Source: Curvularia sp. ZM96 (Eukaryota > Ascomycota > Dothideomycetes > Pleosporales > Pleosporaceae). Taken from it: a stretch of DNA of 64,000 nt. The DNA lies in assembly GCA_022457065.1 (NCBI GenBank), contig JAJGBQ010000004.1, positions 1,054,001 through 1,118,000 of the forward strand, in the 5' to 3' direction. This document shows positions 1 through 9,948 of the stretch, one piece after another; the stretch's first letter is position 1; each line of letters starts with the position of its first letter. The notes beneath the pieces are model-generated. The model was not told where the DNA came from and did no database searches. It saw only the letters and a list, made by a program, of their open reading frames with translations. The translations under genes were made by a program, and so were the position numbers.

Positions 1-2175
1 TAAGGTTCTCCGCGGCATGGCCTACAAGCTCTTCAAGGCCCTTGTTTCCTACGCCGACAACTACCGTGGTATGGAGGAAGTTATCCTCGATGGCAAGCAG
101 ACTGAGGCTACCGCTCAGATTCAGTTCCAGACCACTGCTGCTGATGGAGACTTCCTGTGCTCGCCATACTGGATCGACTCCCTTGCACATATCTCTGGCT
201 TCATTGTCAACGCCTCCGACCATCTTGACTCTGAGAACTCGGTCTACATCTCTCACGGATGGGGATCTATCAAGATTGCTGCCAAGCTTTCGTCCGAGAA
301 GAAGTACCGCTCCTATGTTCGCATGCAGCCTGGTCCTGGTAACACATCTGTTGGTGATGTCTACATAATGGACGGCAGTGAGATCATTGGAATGGTCATG
401 GGTCTCAAGTTCCAGAACATTCCTCGCCGTGCGCTCAACATCATGATGCCTCCTGCTGGCAAGGCCTCTGCTGTTGCACCTGCTGGCAAGCCCGCCCCTA
501 AGCCCGTTGCTAAGCCCACTCTTAAGGCCCTTCCTGCTGCTGCTCCTGTCCAGACCAAGACTGCAGCTCCCAAGGCTGCGAAGCCCACCAAGGCTCCCAA
601 GGCTGCCAAGGTCGCTGCTCCCGCTGGTGTCACCTCGAAGGTCATGAACATTGTCGCTCAAGAGATTGATGTCGACATGTCTGAGCTCGTCGATGAAGCT
701 GCTTTTGAGAACCTCGGAGTCGACTCCCTCCTGTCTCTCACTATCTCTGCCAGGTTCCGTGAGGAGCTCGACATGGATATCCCATCCACTCTCTTCACCG
801 ACTGCTCCACTGTCGGTGAACTGAAGAAGCATTTCTCTCAGTTCGAAGGTACTACCATCGTCGATGATGACTCTTCCGTCACATCTGATGAGCCTTCTGA
901 CTTGCCAACCCCCTTCGAGGGACCTGCCGGTCAAAGTGACAGCACCCCTACCAGCTCTGCCGGTAGCGATGATGGTCACGATGACATTAAGCCCTCAGCT
1001 CCTACCGAGGGTGGAGTCAGCCTGGCGCGCAAGCTTGTAGCTGAGGAGATGGGTGTCGATGTTTCTGAGATTACGGATGACCTTGATCTTACCGACATCG
1101 GTATGGACTCCCTGATGAGCTTGACTATCCTTGGTTCCATGAGGGAGGCTACTGGTCGCGACCTTCCCGCTGACTTCCTTACCGTCAATGTCACCATCAA
1201 GGACATCGAGACTGCCCTTGGCATGCGCCCTCAGCCCAAAGCTGCGAAGCCTGTTACTAAGGCCGCCGCCAATGCCCCCCGTCTGTCTGAGGTGAACAAG
1301 AAGTTGGCCTCTCTGCCCGATGTCTCTAACCTCCCACCTGCCTCCTCCGTTCTTCTCCAGGGTAACCCCAAGACCGCTACCAAGAAGTTCTTCTTGGTCC
1401 CTGACGGTTCCGGCAGCGCCACCAGTTACATCTCCATCCCAAACATCTCTCCTGACATGGCCGTTTACGGACTTAACTGCCCGTTCATGAAATGCCCTGA
1501 GAAGTGGACTTGTGGTGTTGAGGGTGTCTCCCGTCTCTACCTCAACGAGATCAAGCGCCGTCAACCCGAAGGCCCATACATTATCGGCGGATGGTCTGCT
1601 GGTGGTGTCATGGCCTACGAAGTCGCTCAGCAACTCATCAACGCTGGTGAGAAGGTCGAGAACCTCGTTCTCATTGATGCTCCCTGCCCCGTCGCTCTTG
1701 ATCCTCTCCCTGCCCGCCTCCACATCTTCTTCGATCAGATTGGTCTCCTCGGTACCGGCAAGCCCGGTGGTACTCCCTCATGGCTCCTTCCTCACTTCGC
1801 TTCTGCCATCCAGAACCTGAAGGACTATGACCCAACCCCTATGGACCCTAAGTCTGCTCCTCCTGTCCTGGCCATCTGGTGCACTGACGGAGTCTGCCCC
1901 AACCCCGAGGACCCCCGTCCCCCACCAGGTGAGGGAGAGGACCCAGCTCCCATGAAGTGGCTCCTCAACAACCGTACTGATTTCTCGGACAATGGATGGG
2001 CCCAGCTTTTGCCCAAGGAGAACTTCCAGTATGCTGTTATGGGCGGCAACCACTTCACCATGATGAAGGGTGATCACGTAAGTCTTTCTTCTAACCTTGT
2101 CACATATTACCATGCTAACTCATCTCTCAGGGTGTTACACTTGGAAAGCTCATCCAGCAAGGCCTTAAGCTATAA
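1..2175 (+). CDS. PKS1: Non-reducing polyketide synthase, DHN-melanin type, C-terminal part (PT end, two ACPs, thioesterase)
   Basis: The reading frame is open from base 2, so the gene is cut by the window edge. The order of parts is as follows. The end of the product-template domain comes first, with its catalytic-Asp region WIDSLAHISGF near bases 170-205. An Ala/Pro/Lys-rich linker is next, then two acyl carrier domains with phosphopantetheine serines in GVDSLL (bases 725-727) and GMDSLM (1109-1111). A thioesterase ends the protein, with nucleophile motif GWSAGG (Ser near 1595) and a late His at 2051-2053. A 53-nt intron (2078-2130, GTAAGT...CTCAG, branch site GCTAAC) splits the last codons; after splicing the protein ends GVTLGKLIQQGLKL. 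The PT-ACP-ACP-TE layout is that of fungal PKS1/ALM1/PKS18, which make tetrahydroxynaphthalene for DHN melanin. The melanin assignment is inference from layout and motif wording, because the ketosynthase lies outside the window. Confidence 0.9.
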
Positions 2176-5100
2176 GCACTCTGTGGCTTCCTCGTGCTAG
2201 ACTGTAACAACCGCATATTGCATGCATCTCTTTTCGTTCAAGGGTTGAAATGAGATGTTGGCGTTGGCTTTTTTTTCACTTCTTTGTTCGTATGGTATTT
2301 GATATATCACTTACTACTGATTTTAGGGTCAGGATAAAAATGTTTGGGTCGCTGGCTGGCGTTGAGGTCATGAACCTTCTCTGTTCTTGGTAGACATCTG
2401 CGTACACGACTTGTTTGGCTTCTTTTCTTCCTTATGTGCACGCACCGTTATGATTACTGTTAGTTTAGCTTTGTACTTAATGTTTTGACTTCCGCAATGC
2501 AAGGGTAACTTCATAATCTTTTGACTTCCAGTTGCATCGTGACTTGTTCCATCATTGTCTTCAACTGATTTCTAGTTGATCGTGCGATCATTACACATTC
2601 CCCTTCGCTTCATCGTCTACGAAAACCTATCCTTACGTGCACCCTCAAGTGTCATCGCTAATCCTCCGCTCCATCACCTCTTGCGTTTTGATTACCCTCC
2701 AGATCTTCCGTACAGGTAGTCGACGATCTTCATTCGCAACCGCGGTACGTCTCAATCTATAGTACCTATTTACGGGGATCCAGACCAGTTCCATACCTTC
2801 CCTTGTACTTCCAGATGCTCGCTATCTATGCGCACTTTTGAAATCATGCACCGCGCCAAGGAAGCAATGAATCAACAATACCCGACCATTCCTCCAACCT
2901 TATCTCTCTCCTCCGCGGCAGGCAAAGCTGGGGTTTAATCCACCTCGTATATACCAGCAACAGCCCCGTACTTGCGGTACCGAATACCGGGACAAACAAA
3001 CGGGTAAATACCCGTATATTAAAGATCCTCACATCCCAGCTTATCGAATACCAACGACGCGGTACATCCCTTGTACCACTTGCTCGGCTGCCGGGAAAAA
3101 GATACCACTGGCTATGCAGCTGCAACCCCGTAGGAATGCTGTTAGTACAGATGGGAAAACATTCTATTATTAGTTGTTAGTGTCGCGTGAGTCACAGAGT
3201 TTCGCTTGGAGTATATGAAGAGAATGTGTGTATACCCGAGCGGATCTAGGGGCCCGGTACACAGGTTCAGTCCGTGCCGAAAAAGTGAATACCGGTGTCC
3301 TGACTCTTGTACCCTGGCAAAACCTCGTATGCGGTGTTACCTGTGAAGAGTTGCCGTGCAGATTCGGCTCATGAACCATTACACAGTTGGGGTTTCGCAT
3401 TCTTGTGCGTACGCTTGGGTCTGATCGACAGCATGTTAGAGTGCGCTTCCGCAGTACAGGAAACGATGAAAGGGTCCAAGTCAATTATCGTACGTTCACA
3501 TGCAATCCCTTCACTGCCTCGGCAAGTACACGTAGTCAGCTTTCTCAAGTAGTACATGATATCATGACAGCAAAGCGTAGTGGCTGCGACTACATGCAGT
3601 GGTTACACCCGCCTTCACTCCCCCCCAGTGGAGTGAGCCATCGGGTATCAAGGTGAGCCATTTCTCAGTAGTGGCCGGCAAACTTAGCGGTTACCCGCCT
3701 CGTATTCAACCTTATCGCGATATCCGTTCTTATCTGCAAATTGGCGGTTTTGAAAACTCGTTCAGGCAAACTTCCTTTGCCACTGTGGTTTCCATGAATC
3801 CTACACCAAACGCTCGCTTCGAGCTCCAGACCACGAAGCGAAACACAAAGTGCTTACGCTGCAGCCTTACATCACAGTAGGGGTTTCCGCCACGTGACTT
3901 GGCTACCTTATCGATGTACATACGCCCGTCTATGCAGTCACACTTTGGATTACGGGTGTCAGGCCCTGCCCATCAGGCCACCTCCGAAAACATGTTGTCC
4001 CAAGCGAACTCAACAAGTGCATGTCAGCTCAACTACCCTGTCTATTTGCCGACGTAAGGTACTGGACATCGGTACCGTGAAGGCAATTGAGCTTATAACG
4101 AAGTCACCGTGCAGGATCTCGGTGGCGCTTGGTACATGGCCACATTAGGCCTCGCTAAGCTCCACAAAGTACTTACTCATATTATCAGGCCGTTTCCGCG
4201 TTGCTCAGCTCGCAAGCGAGGATGCGCCACGTCATGCAGGTGCTACGGCATACGAGACATCTCACTGCATACATCGTACCGAGAAAGATATCACGTATCA
4301 TGGATCAACGAAAGGAGCTTTGAAGGAGTTGAAGGAACAAATTACGCCGATCAACAGCAAGCCTGGTTTGCGGGGCCCCCAGAAACTGTTTGACAGTTGT
4401 CCCGCTAGGGTTTCTCCTCACTGAAAATGAGATTGATCATCGCGTCGATCAATATCGAATTTCCAGCCTTATGCACAGCATATTTCCAGAAATGGAAAAT
4501 GCAAACACGGGTGCTGAGTCTGGACATGTACGTCTAATGCAAGGAGCATGATACGGAATCCTTGGGCATGCGTGTTACGAGAAACTCTCATCATGCCACA
4601 GAATGCGAAATCACTATTCTCGTATGAGACAATGTGAATGAGCATAGCCGCATGTGCTGCATCTTCGTGTGATGACGCTATCAAGCTATGTTAAGCAACA
4701 GAATGGGGCTCCGCAAGCTTGACGGTTGCGATTGGACCAAACTTGGCCTGACACAGGGGCACGCCCTGATGTGATGGCATGGCTGGTCGGCGAGGAGGAT
4801 TACAATATGATTTGCGCGGAGAATAGTGAGGAGGTCCGAACGTGCATCACCAAGGCCATAAACGGCTATTCCCCAAACGATTGTGAAAGGGCGGATGCAG
4901 CCGCTGATCGCAACCACTACAGGAGTTATGCTGACGCCTTCGTTTCTGATGATTAAGTTTGTGGCGTGTATTAATACAGAGAGCACTGCGGGCCAAAATG
5001 GGGATAACGCACTTACTCATGATTGGATCGGTTCTTGATACGGTACAAGGCGGCAACACTAGCATAAGTGCTTACATCTTACCTTATGTTGGCCTTGCAG

Positions 5101-5674
5101 TAGCTTTCGATAGTCCAGGATGCGAAGCCGGGGACGCGGTTGCCATCTCCATAGGGTAGATGGTAGCATCTGTTGCGCTAGGCTATCGTCTTTTAGTATA
5201 TGCGAGATGTAACAAGGTTCTCTGTGGGCGTTAGGTGCTGGCAAGTCCAGCCACATTACTCGGGACCACCACGTTAGCATCGATTGGGGTTGAGGCGCCA
5301 GAGATGCCATCTCTTCCCAACGGCATGGTCATCATGTCATCGCTGTACAGATCAAAGGCCTTGGAATCTCTAATCTAATCTCCGGAAAATAGTCTCCGTG
5401 TAATACTGATGCTCCGAAGGCGGGTCGTATCCCGTTGCGGAATGTACTGAGGTCACGATATAGCTTTGCCGGCGCGATCGAACAGCCACAATAACTATCC
5501 TTGTAGAATCAGTAGCGTAAGCGAGCTAGTATGTAGGGCTGAGAGCGGAGCGGGAAGCGTAAAATCTGTGCGGGGTGGAATGGTGTGAGGCGCCAAGAGC
5601 GGAATGGCGGGGCAGTTTTTCCGACGCGCGAAACAACGAACGCGCACCGCTCCAGTCTACAAGTCAAGGTCGCA
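2176..5674. other. Gene-poor interval between the PKS and prefoldin genes
   Basis: About 3.5 kb with no recognisable gene. The first ~150 bases are probably the PKS 3' UTR. Bases 2500-2830 are pyrimidine-leaning and could be promoter-like. From about 2850 to 5500 no reading frame resembles a known family, and stops are scattered through all frames. I found no terminal inverted repeats, target-site duplication or transposase motif by eye. Base composition is not obviously AT-skewed as strong repeat-induced point mutation would make it. One protein-like open stretch (4726-4956) is listed separately. Confidence 0.5.
4726..4956 (+). other. Isolated protein-like open stretch, possible gene relic
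   Basis: This frame stays open for about 75 codons to a TAA at 4954-4956. Its residue mix is balanced and acidic, for example WLVGEEDYNMICAE and SEEVRTCITKAINGY, unlike the low-complexity shadow frames around it. It has no good ATG context, no obvious partner exon and no family I recognise. It could be an exon of an unrecognised gene, a decayed remnant or chance. Confidence 0.2.
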
Positions 5675-6507
5675 ATGGCAGAAGTGGCTAAAGCCGGGAG
5701 GTCAGTAATATCCTAGAGTTTCCCTGCGGCCAGCAAATGTCAAGGAAGCTAACATGTGAACAGCGAGCCCGCAAGTATGTATACTGATGCGTCCCTATGC
5801 AACAACCGCCTTCTGACACTATGCGACTCTAGCAAACCCTCGGGGCATTCCCGTAGCTCCATTCATCGACAGGGTAGAAGACTATGTGACCGACCGCTCG
5901 GAGGTGGAGTCCACCATCAACAACTTCAAAGAGATGATCTCGTACGCTAGCCTCAGCCATACCTATACCCGACCGATATCTGACATATGAGAACCTCAGG
6001 AAGTACCAATTCATGCAGCAGAACACCCAAAGGCGCGCAGCGGGACTAAAGGATAAGATTCCGGACATCCAAAAGACGCTCGAGACGGTTCGCTTCCTCA
6101 AGTCACGCAAAGACGACGCAGAGCCTCTAGAAACGACGTTCGAACTCAATGATACACTTTTCGCAAAAGCCGAGGTTCCGCCTACAGACGAAGTGTACCT
6201 CTGGCTTGGTGCCAATGTCATGCTGGCGTACCCCATACCTGAGGCGGAGGAATTGCTGCAGTCCAAGCTGTCCACGGCACGACACAGTCTGAGCACGTGT
6301 GAAGAGGATCTGGATTTCTTGCGAGAGCAGATTACGGTACGTTTTCTTGAGCCGGTTTCGTTCAAGGAGTGCAAGCAGCTAACAAGGATACAGACGCTTG
6401 AAGTCGCGTTTGCACGAGTGTACAACTGGGATGTTGCCCAGCGGAGGAAGGAGAGGGAAGCGGGCGAGTCAATAGAGGGCAAGAAGCGTGGATCTCCAAA
6501 TGGATAA
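5675..6507 (+). CDS. PAC10: Prefoldin subunit 3 (Pac10/VBP1 family)
   Basis: A five-exon model gives 198 aa: 5675-5700, 5764-5774, 5833-5941, 6000-6336 and 6394-6507, all with GT-AG introns and continuous frame. The N-terminus reads MAEVAKAG...NPRGIPVAPFIDRVEDYV, the typical prefoldin-3 opening. It is followed by a helix (EVESTINNFKEMIS), the beta-hairpin centre (FELNDTLFAKAEV, VYLWLGANVMLAYP) and a second helix ending LEVAFARVYNWDV. Known role: an alpha-type subunit of the hexameric prefoldin chaperone, which passes nascent actin and tubulin to the TRiC chaperonin in the cytosol. Length matches the family (about 190-200 aa). The second exon is only 11 nt. The last intron (57 nt) is in frame and stop-free, so its retention would go unnoticed in a frame-only annotation. 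Confidence 0.93.
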
Positions 6508-6953
6508 AGGGCTGAAAAGTCTTTCTCTCATCCCTGGTCCTGAGAGCCTGATATGGTGAAGCGCAATGGCTTAATGAACTTGTACAAAGAGCATTAGAAC
6601 TCAAAATCCGAATGAGACGACGAAATAAAACAGCGTATTCTCCTTTCATAAGTATAAAGACTGCTGCATTAAGCCATCATTGAATACATACATAACACGA
6701 AAGTAACACCCAAAGTCAACAGATCACAAAAAATCAGATCGTTTGTCCTCAGAAATTTACCTACGTACAAGCTAATATCTGTTTTCTACTAATTTCAAGT
6801 CATAAAAGTTCCTGCCAGTCTTTTCCACTATACACAACCTCATTACGCGTCACCCACCAAACACACCATGTTCATTCCACCTGGGAATTCACCGCTGCTC
6901 TGTTTCAATCTATATACACATGTTCCTCAAGCTTCTCACAACACGTACTATCT

Positions 6954-8685
6954 CTATGCCACAGTAAGCTTCGCGGCAGGAGCCTGGTCTGCTCCACCCT
7001 TGGTGATAGGATCGATTTCCTTGCCCGTCTGCTCCTTGACATATTCACTCATGATCTTCGTAATAGCGGCCTGGCCACCCCAGTTCATAGAGTTGGCCAT
7101 GGCATCGATCTCCTTCATGGTCATGATGACAGCGCCCTGCGGAGGCTTGGGGTTTCCATACTTGTCCTTGCTGTCGTCCGCGCGGCGCTCAGGTCGAGCG
7201 GTCGCGGTGCCGTTGGAAGCCGCTGCCTGGCCCTCGAGGGTGGGCTTTTGGCCTTCAGTGGCAGCTGGGGATGCTCCGGCTGGGGCCTCTCCGGCTGGCT
7301 TCGGGCTAGATTCAGCAGAGGGGGAGGGAGCAGTGGGTGTTTGGCCCTGGGCAGGCTGTGCTCCTCCTGCTGCGGCCTGAGCAGGCTGAGCGGTCTGGCC
7401 GTTACCGCCCATGACTTGCATGGTGAGAATGTACTCTCCGTCGACTTGGCGGACGGGCACAGCAATGCGCATGTTGGCCTGGTCGAGTACAGCGTTGGCT
7501 TGGACAGGGACGAATGTAGGCGCAAGGAGAAGCTGGGCAGCTACGGGGTTGGCATTGTTGGTGGTGGTGGTACTGCCTTGTTGGACCTGGCGAGCAACTT
7601 CTTTCCTGAATTCAGAGCGGGTGAGTCCACGGCGCTGGGTCGCGGCTCCACCGAGGTTGGCGGTTGCGCCACCGGGGTTCTGTAGTACACTGCGTTGAGC
7701 AACACCAATGGCGACAGATCCAGTTGGTGGGACACCCATTGCTTGCATCATCTTCTGGATACGGACAGCGTTGACTAAAAATTGTTAGTTTGGCAACAGG
7801 TAGACGAGGAGTTCAACAAGGACATACTGGGCATCTGAATGACAGTGACTTGTTGATTGAGGTTGGGAGTGACAGCAGCCAAGTTCGTGATGACAGAGTA
7901 ACGGTAGTCGTTGACCGTTGATTGTCCCTGAAGAGCAGCCAGCATGCCAGAGTCAATTCCTTTCTTGACATCAACGTTCATAGTCATGGGTTGGGTAGCA
8001 CGAGTAGCCATCCTGAATCCATCCTGGAACTCGTTCTCTTGAAGACCAGTGCCTTGGATAGCGACAGAAGTGGAGCCATCACTGCCAAAAGGAACAACAA
8101 TAGTGTTGGTTTCGATGGTCTGACGACCAACAACCATGTACTCGCCATCCATCTGGCTACGCTTGACCATGCGGACTGTCATGTCGGTAGTGTTGACCAT
8201 CCTCATCGTTTCCTGGATCATCCAGGTTTGGCGGTCAGGCGAAAGCATGGCCACATACGTGTTGTCTGGCTGGACTGCTACATTCTGCAAGTTTTGCATT
8301 GTCATCGCCATCTCAATCTGACCACCGACCAAGTCTGTTGCACCGTTGGTGCTGATGGTCATTGACTGCGGTGAGACAGCAACAAACGGCTGGCCAGTAG
8401 TTCCAGTGACCTGGTTGGCGGGGATAGCGGGATCTTGTTGATTAACAATTATCTGCTGCTGTTTTTGAGAAAAGGTCTCGATCTTTGATCGATCGGGAAA
8501 GACGAATGAGTTGAGTTTCATCTACTCTTGTTAGTTGATGCACACTCCAGCCATCCGGCGGAGCATATACTTACATCGCCGTTGACATTAAGTACTTGGT
8601 TATACTGGACATTTTGTGACTGAGCGAACACCTGTGTACAGCTCAAGAAGACAAGTAGAAGCGAAGAGACAGTACCGGACGTCAT
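6954..8685 (-). CDS. Secreted, cysteine-free Ala/Gln/Met-rich protein of unknown function
   Basis: Three exons (8685-8575, 8521-7828, 7774-6954) give 541 aa; each junction is GT-AG with frame kept. The N-terminus MTSGTVSSLLLVFLSCTQVFAQ is a clear signal peptide with likely cleavage after VFA, so the protein should enter the secretory pathway. The mature chain has no cysteine and is rich in Met, Gln, Thr and Val. Two stretches look related: RSQMDGEYMVVGRQ (QMDGEY at residues 160-165) and VRQVDGEYILTMQ (QVDGEY at 378-383). Each follows a Met/Val-rich run, which suggests duplicated beta-rich modules. Between about residues 390 and 480 lies an Ala/Pro/Gln-rich, probably disordered linker. The C-terminus (MTMKEIDAMANSMNWGG...) looks helical. 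I recognise no family. The gene model is solid; function is unknown. Confidence 0.85.
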
Positions 8686-9948
8686 TTTGTAATAATAATA
8701 AGAGCCGCCTGGGCTTTACAAAGAAGTATTAATTATAAAAGAAGAGAAAAAAATACTAAAAGGAAGAGCGAAAGCAAAGGAAGCTTAACAGACTGGCTGT
8801 GACAAACGTGTGCTCCAACATTCAACAGCGGCGCACTGCTCTGATATGAAGACTCTTGGTTTCATAACGTGACTTGAGATATTAGTCCGGCACGTTTCCT
8901 TCCCGTCAATAGAGTTTCGAGTCGTGATAGACATGCACATGGCGACATGCTCTGTGGCGCAGAGTTACATTCCCTTCAGGCAAACTGAGCTCCTTGGTGG
9001 TTAAGGACCCACTTTGTAACTGCTGAGAGCACTCTCATTCGACTGTGCCCTCCAGCATGATTGTGATCCTTACAGATATGGTGTCGGCCAAGACATGGCT
9101 CATAGAAACGGCGATGCTTCTTTACAAATATAGTTTCAACCGTCAGGCAGAATAGTTCTGCTGTAAGTATGGAACATACGTGCCGTAAGTTTTACTCCTG
9201 GTTGGCTGGCATGGTGTCCCTGAGCATGACAATACAGTTCAGTTTGGAATCAAATGCCGGAACCATAATAGAAATCTGTCTCACAAAATAAGCTTTCGCC
9301 GAGTGCTCCCGGCTGCGAGGAGATGGGAATAGAGCTAGTTTGCGCAATGCGCACATCCTTGGCCCAACTGTTCCTTGTCGCTTTCCAAGAAGATTGTGAA
9401 AATGAATTGCTACTCACGTGAAATGCCCCAATTCCGGCTGCGAAACAAACGGTTTCCCTCCATTCGTCGTGATATGTGTGCGCAAGTTACTTCGGCCGTA
9501 GAGCGTATAGAATGGTGTGACTCGGATGTGATGAAATCATCAAACGTCGATGTTTGGACTCGTGTTTCGTCTCCCTAGTTTGTTGCAAACGCGATCGACT
9601 TCGGCACCTCTAGTTGCCGACTAGCGGCAGTCGACTAAAACCACCATTATTGGTCGGATGCTAAAAGATTCCGATATAGTCTTGTGCGGAGGATGATCCC
9701 TCGTTCTGGACTCAGTGGAAGTTGAAGATACTGGCTATAGCTTTGATGTCGACTAGAAGAATCCTCTTCTTTCCGTTTGGCCTACTTTACAAGCACTGGT
9801 CACCAACTGCAGTACTATGAGCCGCCAATCCACGTAGGGAAATTCGGTATCATGCAACAGAGTGTAAACTCTACTAAAGCCACCCCTTGGGGCTAATTCA
9901 ACCTCTGTATCTACTTGCCTGCTTGCTTCCCCAGCAAGTTGACACCAC
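8686..9948. other. Intergenic: promoter of the secreted-protein gene and COG3 downstream region
   Basis: The stretch just above the secreted-protein start (about 8690-8760) is A-rich with AATAATAATA-like sequence, fitting a leader or core promoter for the minus-strand gene. Beyond it no reading frame has gene-like content, and the short frame at 9375-9578 has no support. No repeat or RNA gene was recognised. Confidence 0.5.

Noticed and set aside
995..1723. 242-codon minus-strand frame in the PKS gene
   Set aside because: It is antisense to intact ACP2 and TE motifs; no start context or family match.
2990..3070. Short palindromes (CGGGTAAATACCCG) as a transposon end
   Set aside because: No matching second end, target duplication or transposase was seen; likely chance.
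6829..7700. Plus-strand frames of 95-170 codons opposite the secreted-protein gene
   Set aside because: They are antisense to a spliced gene with a signal peptide and clean introns.
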